NCBI RefSeq assembly: GCF_030815975.1 | Contig: NZ_JAUSXL010000002.1 | Span: 3,336,501-3,400,500 of the forward strand | Length of the DNA stretch: 64,000 bases | Direction: 5' to 3' | Origin: Variovorax paradoxus | GTDB lineage: Bacteria > Pseudomonadota > Gammaproteobacteria > Burkholderiales > Burkholderiaceae_C | Part shown: piece after piece, positions 1 through 8,795 of the stretch | Layout: each line of letters opens with the position of its first letter | How positions within the stretch are numbered: position 1 is the first letter of the stretch | Translations under genes and position numbers: made by a program | The notes under the pieces: model-generated | The model's database searches: none | What the model was told of the DNA's origin: nothing | Seen by the model: only the letters and a program-made list of their open reading frames with translations

Positions 1-612
1 CAGCTCGACATCCTCGGTGCGCTCAAGGGCGGCATCCTGAACGTGGTGCTGGTGTTCTTCCTGGTCGAGATGTTCGATGCCACCGGCACGCTGATGGGCG
101 TGGCCAAGCGCGCCGGGCTCTTGGTGCCCGGCAAGATGGAGCGCATGAACAAGGCGCTGCTGGCCGACAGCGGCGCCATCTTCGCGGGCTCGCTGCTCGG
201 CACCTCGAGCACCACGGCGTATGTGGAAAGCGCGGCCGGCGTGCAGGCGGGCGGGCGCACCGGCCTCACGGCGGTGGTGGTGGCGCTGCTCTTCCTCGCC
301 TGCCTGATGATCTCGCCGCTCGCGGGCTCGGTGCCGGCCTATGCCACCGCGCCGGCGCTGCTCTTCGTGGGTTGCCTGATGCTGCGCGACCTGGTCGAGC
401 TCGACTGGGAAGACACGACCGAGGTGATCCCCGCGGCCGTGACCGCGCTGGCCATGCCCTTCACCTATTCGATCGCCAATGGGCTGGCCTTCGGCTTCAT
501 CACCTACGCGGTGCTCAAGCTGTGCACCGGCCGGGCACGGGAAGTGCATGCGATGGTCTGGGTCATTGCCGCCGTGTTCCTGTTCAAGTTCGCCTACATC
601 GGCGGACATTGA
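1..612 (+). CDS. NCS2 purine permease, AzgA type (5' end outside window)
   Basis: The last 203 residues of a proton-coupled nucleobase permease of the inner membrane; the reading frame is open from the first base, so the N-terminus lies upstream. The fragment has the AzgA-subfamily signatures EMFDATGT (residues 23-30) and ESAAGVQAGGRTGL (76-89), followed by several hydrophobic helices. In characterised members (E. coli GhxP/AdeP, B. subtilis PbuG) these regions line the purine site, and substrates are guanine, hypoxanthine or adenine. The next genes are a nucleoside-type ABC importer, and adenine and guanine deaminases lie within 25 kb, which fits purine salvage. Which base it prefers cannot be read from this fragment. 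Confidence 0.88.
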   Translation, partial: QLDILGALKGGILNVVLVFFLVEMFDATGTLMGVAKRAGLLVPGKMERMNKALLADSGAIFAGSLLGTSSTTAYVESAAGVQAGGRTGLTAVVVALLFLACLMISPLAGSVPAYATAPALLFVGCLMLRDLVELDWEDTTEVIPAAVTALAMPFTYSIANGLAFGFITYAVLKLCTGRAREVHAMVWVIAAVFLFKFAYIGGH

Positions 613-640
613 GCGTGGCGCCGCCGGGGGCGGTGGCCGC

Positions 641-663
641 GGGGACGCTATTAAACTGTCCCC
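641..663 (+). promoter_or_regulatory. Dyad with AT-rich centre upstream of the nucleoside importer
   Basis: GGGGAC (641-646) and GTCCCC (658-663) are perfect inverted repeats around an 11-nt AT-rich loop, an outlier in very GC-rich DNA. It lies between the permease stop and the ATPase start at 707. It could be an operator or promoter element for the importer operon, or an mRNA hairpin. It lacks a clear U-tract, so I do not call it a terminator. Confidence 0.3.
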
Positions 664-706
664 GCCTTTGATGTTGAACGAGCCAGCCAACCCACGAAAA
701 CCCGGC

Positions 707-2239
707 ATGACAACCCCCAGACTCCAGCTCGCCAACATCACCAAGCGCTACCCCGCGGTGGTGGCCAACAGCGATATCTCGCTGGCCGTGGCACCCGGCG
801 AGATCCATGCCGTGCTCGGCGAGAACGGCGCCGGCAAATCGACCCTGATGAAGATCATCTACGGCTCGGTCAAGCCCGACGAAGGCACGGTGGTTTTCGA
901 CGGCCAGGCCGTCAACCTGCGCAACCCGCAGCAGGCGAGGGCGCTGGGCATCAGCATGGTGTTCCAGCACTTCAGCCTGTTCGACACGCTCACGGTGGCC
1001 GAGAACGTGTGGCTGGGCCTGGACAAATCGCTGCAGCTGGCCGAGGTGGCGCGCAGCATCACGGCCAAGGCGAGCGAATACGGCCTCGACATCGATCCCT
1101 CGCGGCCGGTACACACGCTGTCGGTGGGCGAGATGCAGCGCGTGGAAATCATCCGCGCGCTGCTCACCAGCCCCAAGCTCCTGATCCTCGACGAGCCGAC
1201 CTCGGTGCTGACGCCGCAGGCCGTCATCAAGCTCTTCACGGTGCTCAACAAGCTCGCGTCCGAAGGCTGCAGCATCCTCTACATCAGCCACAAGCTGCAC
1301 GAGATCCGCGAGCTGTGCACGGCCTGCACGGTGCTGCGCGGCGGCAAGGTCACGGGCGTGTGCAATCCGCAGAACGAAAGCAACGAATCGCTCTCGCGGC
1401 TGATGATCGGCAGCGAGCCGCCGCCGCTGCAGCACCGGCCGGTGCATGCGGGCGCGGTGGCGCTGCGCGTCGACGCGCTCACGCTGGCGCGCGAGGACCA
1501 GTTCGGCGTCGATCTCGACGGCATCTCGTTCGAGGTGCGGGCCGGCGAGGTGCTCGGCATTGCGGGCGTGTCCGGCAACGGGCAGAAGGAACTGCTCTAC
1601 ACGCTCTCGGGCGAAGACGTGCGCGCCGAGCCTGCGATGGTGCAGGTGTTCGGCAAGCCCGCCGGCCGATTGCGGCCGCGCGCGCGGCGTGCCATGGGCC
1701 TGCACTTCGTGCCCGAGGAGCGGCTGGGCCGCGGCGCGGTGCCCACGCTCGGGCTCGCGCACAACCTGCTGCTCACGCGCGGCAATGCGGTGGGCAAGGG
1801 CGGCTGGATCCGCACGGCGGCGCTCGAAAAGCACGCCAGGGCCATCATTGCGCGCTTCAACGTCAAGGCCGGCGGGCCGAACGCGGCGGCGCGCTCGCTT
1901 TCGGGCGGCAACCTGCAGAAATACATCGTCGGCCGCGAGATCGACGCCAACCCCAAGCTCTTCATCGTCTCGCAGCCGACCTGGGGCGTGGACGTGGGTG
2001 CGGCCGCGCTGATCCGCGGCGAGATCCTCGCGCTGCGCGACGCCGGCTGCGCGGTGCTGGTGGTCAGCGAGGAGCTCGACGAGCTGTTCGACATCAGCGA
2101 CCGGCTGCATGTGATTGCCAAGGGCCGGCTGTCGCCTTCCATCGACCGCGCGGCCGCCACGCTGCCGCAGATCGGCGAATGGATGAGCGGCCTCTGGCAA
2201 GGACAGAACGAGAAGAAGAAAGAGGCCGCCCATGCTTAA
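707..2239 (+). CDS. ABC importer ATPase, nucleoside/BMP type, two nucleotide-binding domains
   Basis: A 510-residue duplicated ATPase powering uptake for the following permeases and BMP lipoprotein. The first domain is complete: Walker A GENGAGKS (38-45), signature LSVGEMQRVEI (138-148), Walker B LLILDEPTS (158-166). The second half has a degenerate P-loop (GVSGNGQKE), a good LSGGNLQK signature and a Walker B region reading SQPTWGVD, in which the catalytic glutamate is replaced. This asymmetry is usual for the YufO/RbsA-type family. I chose the ATG at 707, which begins the conserved N-terminus; an in-frame ATG at 671 is possible. The stop overlaps the next start by 8 bp, so translation is probably coupled. 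Confidence 0.88.
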   Translation: MTTPRLQLANITKRYPAVVANSDISLAVAPGEIHAVLGENGAGKSTLMKIIYGSVKPDEGTVVFDGQAVNLRNPQQARALGISMVFQHFSLFDTLTVAENVWLGLDKSLQLAEVARSITAKASEYGLDIDPSRPVHTLSVGEMQRVEIIRALLTSPKLLILDEPTSVLTPQAVIKLFTVLNKLASEGCSILYISHKLHEIRELCTACTVLRGGKVTGVCNPQNESNESLSRLMIGSEPPPLQHRPVHAGAVALRVDALTLAREDQFGVDLDGISFEVRAGEVLGIAGVSGNGQKELLYTLSGEDVRAEPAMVQVFGKPAGRLRPRARRAMGLHFVPEERLGRGAVPTLGLAHNLLLTRGNAVGKGGWIRTAALEKHARAIIARFNVKAGGPNAAARSLSGGNLQKYIVGREIDANPKLFIVSQPTWGVDVGAAALIRGEILALRDAGCAVLVVSEELDELFDISDRLHVIAKGRLSPSIDRAAATLPQIGEWMSGLWQGQNEKKKEAAHA

Positions 2240-3377
2240 GCTCGAACCCCGCCCGGAGCTGTCGCGCTTCTGGACCTTTGCCTCGCCGATCCTCGCGCTG
2301 CTGATCACCGTGCTGATCGGCGTGGCGCTGTTCGCCGCGCTCGGCAAGGACCCGGTCAAGGGCCTCTTGGTGTTCTTCTACGAACCGATCAAGAGCGGCT
2401 ACGCGATCGGCGAGCTGACGATCAAGGCCACGCCGCTGCTCATCATCGCGCTCGGGCTGGCGGTGTGCTTCCGTTCCAACGTCTGGAACATCGGCGCCGA
2501 GGGCCAGTTCGTGTTCGGCGCCATCGCCGCGGGCGGCGTCGCGCTGATGGCCGACAAGACCACGGGCTCGTGGATCGTGGTGGCCATCCTCATCGCCGGC
2601 ACCGTCGGCGGCATGGTGTGGGCCGGCATCGTGGCCTTTTTGCGCGACCGGTTCAATGCCAACGAAATTCTGGTGAGCCTGATGCTGGTGTACGTGGCCA
2701 CGCTGCTGCTGGGCTACATGGTGTTCGGCCCCTGGAAAGACCCGCACGGCTACAACTTTCCGCAGTCGAAAACCTTCGAGGCCGTGACGCAGATCCCGCG
2801 GCTCTTCAAGGGTTCGCGCGTGAGCATCGGGCTGATCATCGCGCTGCTGGGCGTGGGCGCGCTCTGGGTGTTCCTGTTCCGCACGCGGGCGGGCTTTGCG
2901 CAGCAGGTCGGCGGGCTCGCACCGGCTGCCGCGCGCTACGCGGGCTTCTCGGCGCGGCGCGCGGTGTGGATCGCGCTGCTGACCTCGGGTGGCGCGGCGG
3001 GCCTGGCCGGTGCGCTCGAAGTCGCCGGCCCGCTGGGCCAGCTCACGCCCTACGTGCCGGCGGGCTACGGCTTCGCGGCCATCATCGTGGCCTTCGTCGG
3101 CCGGCTGCATCCGGTGGGCATGGTGTTCTCGGCCATTCTCATGAGCATGTTCTACATCGGCGGCGAGCTTGCGCAGTCGCGCCTCGGCCTGCCCAAGTCG
3201 CTTACCGGCGTGTTCCAGGGCCTCTTGCTCTTCACGCTGCTGGCCTGCGACACGCTCATTGCCTACCGCATCCGCCGGAAGGCCGCTGCCAAGGCCGTCA
3301 CGCTCACGACGGGCTCGCTGCAAGTCAGCACGCCGCTCACTGCGCCCGTTGCGCGGCCGAACGAAGGAGCGCTCTAG
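2232..3377 (+). CDS. ABC importer permease 1, nucleoside type
   Basis: A 381-residue inner-membrane permease of the branched-chain/sugar/nucleoside class (BPD_transp_2). It shows many hydrophobic helices and the family hallmark NIGAEGQ (86-92), which also occurs in the partner permease. It overlaps the ATPase gene by 8 bp. Relatives such as YufP of B. subtilis pair with a second permease, a duplicated ATPase and a BMP lipoprotein to import nucleosides, and all four parts are present here. The companion permease does not follow directly: a 336-bp spacer holding a long inverted repeat separates them. Confidence 0.87.
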   Translation: MLKLEPRPELSRFWTFASPILALLITVLIGVALFAALGKDPVKGLLVFFYEPIKSGYAIGELTIKATPLLIIALGLAVCFRSNVWNIGAEGQFVFGAIAAGGVALMADKTTGSWIVVAILIAGTVGGMVWAGIVAFLRDRFNANEILVSLMLVYVATLLLGYMVFGPWKDPHGYNFPQSKTFEAVTQIPRLFKGSRVSIGLIIALLGVGALWVFLFRTRAGFAQQVGGLAPAAARYAGFSARRAVWIALLTSGGAAGLAGALEVAGPLGQLTPYVPAGYGFAAIIVAFVGRLHPVGMVFSAILMSMFYIGGELAQSRLGLPKSLTGVFQGLLLFTLLACDTLIAYRIRRKAAAKAVTLTTGSLQVSTPLTAPVARPNEGAL

Positions 3378-3713
3378 CATGAAGCCTTGCTTTTCGTTGT
3401 GTCGCGCCGTTCGTCATTCAGGGCGCGCTCCCGCCGACGGGGTACCTTGCTCCGCGAATGTCCCCCGGCCTTCGGCCTCCTCCTTTATTTCGCTGCGCAA
3501 GGCACCCCATCAGCGGGAGCGTTGGACAGAGCGCTGGTTGATCAGCGGTACACCGGCCGCGTGCCCAGGTGCACAGGGCATCGGGTGCTCCCCGCAGCGA
3601 AATAAAGGAGGAGCCGAAGGCGGGGGACATTCGCGGAGGGGAGTACCCGGTGGCCTGTGCACGCGCCCTGAACAACAGCATCAAACAAGCAACCCGCGCC
3701 GGAGCAACTGAAA
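3378..3713. repeat. Intergenic spacer with a 210-bp inverted-repeat element
   Basis: This gap between the two permease genes holds no convincing gene. Its core is a long imperfect palindrome: the left arm (about 3438-3497) is nearly the reverse complement of the right arm (about 3593-3650), with over 50 matching positions that include a shared AAATAAAGGAGG-type block. Short reading frames inside it are artefacts of the palindrome. It looks like a dispersed intergenic repeat of the kind common in Variovorax and relatives. As RNA it would fold into a strong hairpin inside the operon transcript, which could lower expression of the genes behind it or protect upstream mRNA. Confidence 0.75.
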
Positions 3714-4634
3714 ATGGACAGCTACGCACTCCTGCTGGGTTCCACATTGAGCGCCGGAACCGTGCTCGCCATCGCGGCACTCGGCCTCCTCATCAACGAG
3801 AAGGCCGGCATCGTCAACCTGGGCGCCGAGGGCATGATGCTCTGTGCCGCCATCGCCGGCTTTGCGACGGTGGTCGTCACCCACGACCCCTGGCTCGGCT
3901 TCCTGGCCGGCATGGCCGCCGGTGCCTTGCTTGCCGCCTTCTTCGGCGTGCTGGTGATCTGGCTCAACACCAACCAGTACGCCACCGGGCTTGCGCTCAG
4001 CCTGTTCGGCGTCGGCTTTTCCGCCTTCGTGGGCATCAACTTCGTGCAGGCCAAGCTGCCCGAAAGCGTGTCGTACGCGCTGCCGGTGCTCGGCGACATT
4101 CCGCTCGTCGGGCCTGCGCTGTTCCGCCACCATCCCATGGTGTATTTCGCGGTCGTCCTGACCTTCGGGCTGATCTGGTTTCTCTACCGCACCCGCGCCG
4201 GGCTCGTGCTGCGCTCGGTGGGCGAGTCTCCCGAGTCGGCGCATGCGCTCGGCTACCCCGTGCGGCGCATCCGCTTCATGGCGGTGATCGCGGGCGGCGC
4301 GCTGTGCGGGCTGGCAGGGGCGTACCTCTCCACCGTCTACACGCCGCTGTGGGTCGAAGGCATGGTCGCGGGCCGCGGCTGGATCGCGCTGGCGCTCACC
4401 ACCTTTGCCACCTGGCGGCCGATCCGCGTGCTGCTGGGCGCCTACCTGTTCGGCGGCGTCTCGATGCTGGGCTTCCACCTGCAGAGCAGCGGTGTCGACG
4501 TGCCGCCGCAGTTCCTCAGCATGCTGCAGTACATCGCGCCCATCGTGGTGCTGGCGCTGATCTCGCGCAACCCGGCCTTCATTCGCATCAACATGCCCGC
4601 TTCGATCGGAAAACCGTTCTACCCCGGCTCATAA
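3714..4634 (+). CDS. ABC importer permease 2, nucleoside type
   Basis: A 306-residue inner-membrane permease, the second half of the heterodimeric channel (YufQ-like). It has about eight to ten hydrophobic segments and the hallmark NLGAEG (35-40), matching the NIGAEG motif of permease 1. It lies downstream of the palindromic spacer and 49 bp before the lipoprotein gene, so the operon order is ATPase, permease, repeat, permease, lipoprotein. Family membership is clear; the exact nucleoside is inferred from relatives. Confidence 0.88.
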   Translation: MDSYALLLGSTLSAGTVLAIAALGLLINEKAGIVNLGAEGMMLCAAIAGFATVVVTHDPWLGFLAGMAAGALLAAFFGVLVIWLNTNQYATGLALSLFGVGFSAFVGINFVQAKLPESVSYALPVLGDIPLVGPALFRHHPMVYFAVVLTFGLIWFLYRTRAGLVLRSVGESPESAHALGYPVRRIRFMAVIAGGALCGLAGAYLSTVYTPLWVEGMVAGRGWIALALTTFATWRPIRVLLGAYLFGGVSMLGFHLQSSGVDVPPQFLSMLQYIAPIVVLALISRNPAFIRINMPASIGKPFYPGS

Positions 4635-4683
4635 TCTCGCTTCTCGTTTTCCGCCAACCTGTCCTTTTTGAGGATTTCCGACA

Positions 4684-5856
4684 ATGAATGATCTGAACAA
4701 GCGCTCCCTGCTCAAGCTGGCCGCCCTCACGGCGGTCGCTTCGGCGGCCCTGATCGGCTGCGGCAAGAAAGAGGAAGCGGCTGCACCGGCCGCGACCCCC
4801 GCGCCGGCACCGGCGCCCGCTGCCGCCGCACCGGCACCGGCTGCGCCGCTCAACATCGCATTCGCATACATCGGCCCGGTGGGAGACGGCGGCTGGACCT
4901 TCGCGCACGACAACGGCCGCAAGGCGCTCGAGAAGGAATTCGGCGACAAGATCAAGACCACCTTCGTCGAGAGCGTGCCCGAGGGCGCCGACGCCGAGCG
5001 CGTGTTCCGCGACATGGTCGGGCAGGGCAACAAGCTGATCTTCGGCACCACCTTCGGCTACATGGAGCCGATGCTCAAAGTGGCCACCGACAGCAAGGAC
5101 GTGAAATTCGAGCATGCCACCGGCTACAAGACCGCCGAGAACATGCGCACCTACGACAGCCGCACGTATGAAGGCGCCTACATGGCCGGCGTCATTGCCG
5201 GCGCCATGACCAAGAGCAACACGCTCGGCGTGGTCGGCTCGGTGCCGATTCCCGAGGTGCTGCGCAACATCAACAGCTTCACGCTGGGTGCGCAGTCGGT
5301 CAACCCGAAGATCACCACCAAGGTGGTGTGGGTGAACGAATGGTTCAGCCCGCCGAAGGAAACCGAAGCCGCCACCGCCCTCATCAACGGCGGCGCCGAC
5401 ATCCTGTTCCAGAACACCGACTCGCCGGCCGTGCTCAAGACCGCGCAGGAAAAGGGCAAGCGCGCCTTCGGCTGGGATTCCGACATGACCGCCTACGGTC
5501 CCAAGGCGCACCTGGCCTCGGCCACCATCAACTGGGCGCCGTACTACATCAAGGCCACGCAGGACGCGCTCGACGGCAAGTGGGCCACGGGCCAGGCCTG
5601 GTGGGGCGTGAAGGAAGGCGCCATCGACATCGTCTCGATCGCCGAGGACGTGCCGGCCGAAACCAAGGCCAAGGTCGAGGCAGTGAAAAAGGGCCTGAAG
5701 GACGGCAGCTTCGCGATCTGGAAGGGCCCGATCCTGGGCCAGGACGGCAAGGAAGTGGTCGCCAAGGACGCGGTGGCCGACGACAAGTTCCTGTCTGGCG
5801 TGAACTTCTACGTCAAGGGCGTGGAGGGCAAGGTCCCGGGCGGCGACAAGAAGTAA
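4684..5856 (+). CDS. BMP-family nucleoside-binding lipoprotein
   Basis: A 390-residue substrate-binding protein of the importer. The N-terminus is a lipoprotein signal with lipobox LIGC and acylated Cys26, then an Ala/Pro-rich spacer (about 31-56), then the BMP (basic membrane protein, PnrA/Med) fold. The binding domain begins LNIAFAYIGPVGDGGWT and contains the family motif SVPEGADAERVFRD. PnrA of Treponema binds purine nucleosides. A second, non-lipidated paralogue with a frameshift lies at 18813. A bidirectional hairpin terminator follows 29 bp after the stop. Confidence 0.88.
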   Translation: MNDLNKRSLLKLAALTAVASAALIGCGKKEEAAAPAATPAPAPAPAAAAPAPAAPLNIAFAYIGPVGDGGWTFAHDNGRKALEKEFGDKIKTTFVESVPEGADAERVFRDMVGQGNKLIFGTTFGYMEPMLKVATDSKDVKFEHATGYKTAENMRTYDSRTYEGAYMAGVIAGAMTKSNTLGVVGSVPIPEVLRNINSFTLGAQSVNPKITTKVVWVNEWFSPPKETEAATALINGGADILFQNTDSPAVLKTAQEKGKRAFGWDSDMTAYGPKAHLASATINWAPYYIKATQDALDGKWATGQAWWGVKEGAIDIVSIAEDVPAETKAKVEAVKKGLKDGSFAIWKGPILGQDGKEVVAKDAVADDKFLSGVNFYVKGVEGKVPGGDKK

Positions 5857-5880
5857 TCGCTGCGCGCCTTGCACGCATGA

Positions 5881-5909
5881 AAAGGGTCGCCTGCGGGCGG
5901 CCTTTTTTT
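5881..5909 (+). terminator. Rho-independent terminator, likely bidirectional
   Basis: GGTCGCC (5886-5892) pairs with GGCGGCC (5897-5903), with one G-U pair, around a 4-nt loop. It is followed by six T (5904-5909) and preceded by four A. It ends the nucleoside importer operon. The leftward LysR gene has its stop at 5908-5910, so the same hairpin probably terminates both convergent transcripts. Confidence 0.8.
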
Positions 5910-6804
5910 ATTTGTGGTTCACGCCGCGCGGCTTCCCTTCGGTCACCATCCGCGCGCTGTCGACAAAGCCCTGGATCAATCGCAGGCGCGGCGATGCGCG
6001 CTGCCACAGCACGCCGAAGCGCCGTGGCTCCGAAGGCAGCGGCAGTGGGATCTTCGCCACGCGCTGGCCGTCGAGCAGCGGCGAGGCAATGTCTGGCACC
6101 AGCGAGACGCCCAAGCCGCGGTCGACCATCATGGCAATGGCCAGCAGCGAACTGAGCTCGAAGCGCTCCTGCGGCACGATGCCCGCCGCGCGCAGATAGC
6201 GGTCGGCCTGCTTGCCGCCGCCCAGGGCGCGGTCGTAGCGGATGAGCGGCGAGGTCCGCAGCAGCTCATGCGGATCGCGCCGCGCGAGGCGGCTCGGCGC
6301 GAGCAGCACCAGCGGCTCCTCGCGCAGCAGCGACCAGTCGAAGGTCTTGGCAAGCGCATACGGTGGATAGAGGCACACGGCCGCATCGAGATCGCCCTGC
6401 TGAACGGCCTTGTAGAGCGTGGCCGTGGTGCCCGACTGCAGGAACACCTTGACGCCGGGATGCGTCTTCACGAAGCGCGCAAGGATGTCCGGCAGCAGGC
6501 TGTGGATGGCCGTGTTGATGGTGCCGACGAGCAGCTCGCCGCCGGCCGAGTCGCTGCCCAGCAGCGCCTTGATGTCGCCCACCTCGCGCAGCAGGTTGCG
6601 CGCGCGCTGCACCAGCTGGTGCCCCGCTTCAGTGGGCTGCACCGTGCGGCCGGCGCGGGCCACGAGCGGTGCGCCGAGTTCGCGCTCCAGCGTGCGGATC
6701 TGCTGCGCCACGGCCGCGGGCGTCAGGTCGAGGCGGCGCGCGGCCTCCGACATGGAACCCGATTCCACCACCAGAAGAAAGCTTTGCAGGTAGGCTGTTT
6801 CCAT
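5908..6804 (-). CDS. LysR-family regulator of the CoA-ester operon
   Basis: A 298-residue regulator with an N-terminal winged HTH (about 1-60, with the classic pattern SMSEAARRLDLTPAAVAQQI) and a LysR substrate-binding domain from about residue 88. It is transcribed away from the lyase gene at 6882 with a 77-bp gap, the usual arrangement when a LysR protein controls its neighbour. I chose the ATG at 6804, which starts METAYLQSF. An in-frame ATG at 6825 would put the palindrome at 6809-6823 inside the coding region. The ligand is unknown; a carboxylate or its CoA ester is the natural guess from context. Confidence 0.87.
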   Translation of the reverse strand: METAYLQSFLLVVESGSMSEAARRLDLTPAAVAQQIRTLERELGAPLVARAGRTVQPTEAGHQLVQRARNLLREVGDIKALLGSDSAGGELLVGTINTAIHSLLPDILARFVKTHPGVKVFLQSGTTATLYKAVQQGDLDAAVCLYPPYALAKTFDWSLLREEPLVLLAPSRLARRDPHELLRTSPLIRYDRALGGGKQADRYLRAAGIVPQERFELSSLLAIAMMVDRGLGVSLVPDIASPLLDGQRVAKIPLPLPSEPRRFGVLWQRASPRLRLIQGFVDSARMVTEGKPRGVNHK

Positions 6805-6808
6805 GAAA

Positions 6809-6823
6809 GATAGATTTTCTATC
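6809..6823. promoter_or_regulatory. Candidate LysR operator
   Basis: A perfect palindrome, GATAGA-TTT-TCTATC, lies just upstream of the preferred LysR start and between the divergent genes. Its AT-rich dyad fits the usual LysR box. Binding is inferred, not shown. Confidence 0.45.
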
Positions 6824-6881
6824 ATCTGATCGTAGGTCGCATGTGTTTTTTCGGACGCATGAACCGCAGACACTGCGGCGC

Positions 6882-7751
6882 ATGAGAAGCAAACTCTTCG
6901 TTCCCGGAACGCGTCCCGAGCTGTTCGCCAAGGCATTGGGCGGCGCGGCCGATGGCGTGTGTTTCGATCTGGAAGACGCGGTGTCCGAGCCACGCAAGGC
7001 CGAGGCGCGCGATGCCGTGCGGCAGCTGCTGCGAAGCGGCGAGCCGGCCGCGTCGGGCAAGACGGTGATCGTTCGCGTCAACGCGATGGACACGGCGCAT
7101 TTCGCGGACGACATCGCGGCGGTGGCCCAGCCCGGCGTGCACCTGATCAACATTCCGAAGCCCGAAAGCCCGGCGCATGTGCGCGCCGCGGTCGAGGCCA
7201 TCGAACGCGCCGAGCAGGCCAACAGCGTGGGCACGCCCATCGGCCTGCTGCTGAACATCGAGGCGCCCGCCGCCCTGCGCACGGCCGCGCAGCTCGCGCT
7301 GGCGCATCCGCGCGTGGCGGGGCTGCAGCTGGGCCTGGGCGACCTGTTCGAGCCGCTGGGCATCGCGCGGCGCGAGCCGGCCGCCATCCAGCAGGCGATG
7401 TTCGTGATGCGCATGGCCGCGGGCGAGGCGGGCGTCTATGCCTACGACGGCGCGTTCGCCGACATCCGCGACGTCGAGGGCTTCCGCGCCGAGGCCATGC
7501 TGGCGCGCAACCTCGGCTTCCTCGGAAAGACCTGCATCCACCCGAGCCAGATCGCGATCGCCAACGAAGTGTTCCGTCCCACTGACGAGGAAATCGCGCA
7601 CGCATGCAAGGTGGTCGAGGCTGCCCGCGAGGCCGACGCCGGCGGCGTGGGCGCCTATGTGGTGGACGGAAAGATGATCGACATTCCCTTCGTGATCCGC
7701 GCGCGCGCCATCGTCGCGAGCGCGAGCAGCCTCGGCCTGCTGCCGGGCTGA
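6882..7751 (+). CDS. CitE-like HpcH/HpaI-family acyl-CoA lyase
   Basis: A 289-residue TIM-barrel enzyme of the citrate lyase beta / malyl-CoA lyase family, which cleaves 3-hydroxyacyl-CoA esters (malyl-, citramalyl- or beta-methylmalyl-CoA) to acetyl- or propionyl-CoA plus an oxoacid. Expected motifs are present: RSKLFVPG (2-9), DLEDAV (29-34), LNIEAP with Glu127, GLGDL with Asp154 as metal ligands, and GKTCIHPSQ (215-223). There is no citrate lyase alpha or gamma subunit nearby, so it is not part of a citrate lyase complex. The CaiB/BaiF CoA-transferase two genes on could make its CoA ester substrate. The exact substrate is not determined by sequence. Confidence 0.82.
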   Translation: MRSKLFVPGTRPELFAKALGGAADGVCFDLEDAVSEPRKAEARDAVRQLLRSGEPAASGKTVIVRVNAMDTAHFADDIAAVAQPGVHLINIPKPESPAHVRAAVEAIERAEQANSVGTPIGLLLNIEAPAALRTAAQLALAHPRVAGLQLGLGDLFEPLGIARREPAAIQQAMFVMRMAAGEAGVYAYDGAFADIRDVEGFRAEAMLARNLGFLGKTCIHPSQIAIANEVFRPTDEEIAHACKVVEAAREADAGGVGAYVVDGKMIDIPFVIRARAIVASASSLGLLPG

Positions 7752-7784
7752 GCCTTTTTCAAACAAAACCAGGAGACAAGACAG

Positions 7785-8777
7785 ATGCACATTCCCTCGC
7801 CCCTTCGCCCGCGCGCGCTCGCGGTGGCCGCTTTCGCCGGCGCCTTGCTGTTGAGCAGCGCTGCGTTCGCGCAGACCGCGGCCTACCCGGCCAAGACCAT
7901 CACGATCGTGGTGCCCTATCCGGCGGGCGGCTCCAACGACACCTTCGCGCGCCAGGTGGCCAAGGAACTGGGCGACGAGCTCAAGCAGCCGGTCATCATC
8001 GACAACCGCCCCGGCGCGAGCGGCAACACCGGCACCGGCCAGGTCGCCAAGGCCGCGCCCGACGGCTACACGCTGGTGGCGGTGTCATCGAGCATGACGA
8101 CCAATGCGGCCGTGCAGTCCAAGCTGCCGTTCGATCCGATCAACGGACTCGCACCCGTGGCCATGTTCGCCAAGGGCCCGTTCATCGTCGCGGTGAACAA
8201 CGAGTTTCCCGCCAAGACGCCGGCCGAGCTGATCGCCGCCATCAAGGCCAAGCCGGGGCAGTACAACTACGCATCGTCCGGCTTGGGCAGCGTCAACCAG
8301 TTCGGCACCGAACTGCTCAAGGCCAAGGTGGGCGACCTGCAGATCGCGCACATTCCCTACAAGGGGATGGGCCCGGCCGTGACCGACCTGGTCGGCAACC
8401 AGACCCAGCTGCTGATTTCGAGCGGGCCTTCGCTGCTGCCGATGGTGCGCGCGGGCAAGCTGCGCGCCGTGGGCATCACGAGCCTGAAGCCGAGCCCGAT
8501 TGCGCCCGACCTCACGCCGATGTCCACCGCCGTGCCGGGCTACGAGTTCGAGCTCTGGTGGGGCCTGCTGGCGCCGGCCGGCACGCCGCGTGAAGTGGTC
8601 GGCAAGCTCAACGCCGCCGTCAACAAGATCCTGGCCAAGCCCGAGATCGCGGCCAACTTCCTGCGCGAAGGCGCCATTGCCACGCCGCTCGCGCCAGCGC
8701 AATTCGCCGCGGTGATCGCCGAAGACGTCGAGCGCTGGAAGAAACTGGCGAAGCAACAGAACATCACCGCCGACTGA
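7785..8777 (+). CDS. Tripartite tricarboxylate transporter binding protein (Bug/TctC), first copy
   Basis: A 330-residue periplasmic binding protein with a Sec signal peptide (about 1-29, cleavage near AFA-QT) and the Bug-family start VPYPAGGSNDTFAR, which corresponds to the carboxylate-binding loop. Bug proteins bind small carboxylates such as citrate, succinate or aromatic acids for TctAB-type transporters. No TctA or TctB membrane partner is in the window, which is normal for the expanded orphan Bug families of Bordetella and Comamonadaceae. It sits between the CitE-like lyase and the CoA-transferase, so its ligand is probably the acid that enters this pathway. Confidence 0.87.
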   Translation: MHIPSPLRPRALAVAAFAGALLLSSAAFAQTAAYPAKTITIVVPYPAGGSNDTFARQVAKELGDELKQPVIIDNRPGASGNTGTGQVAKAAPDGYTLVAVSSSMTTNAAVQSKLPFDPINGLAPVAMFAKGPFIVAVNNEFPAKTPAELIAAIKAKPGQYNYASSGLGSVNQFGTELLKAKVGDLQIAHIPYKGMGPAVTDLVGNQTQLLISSGPSLLPMVRAGKLRAVGITSLKPSPIAPDLTPMSTAVPGYEFELWWGLLAPAGTPREVVGKLNAAVNKILAKPEIAANFLREGAIATPLAPAQFAAVIAEDVERWKKLAKQQNITAD

Positions 8778-8795
8778 GGAAGAAAGAAAATATCC

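Noticed and set aside
3387..3780. Several short reading frames in the spacer between the two permease genes
   Set aside because: They lie in the arms of an inverted repeat, and both strands give similar peptides because of the palindrome.
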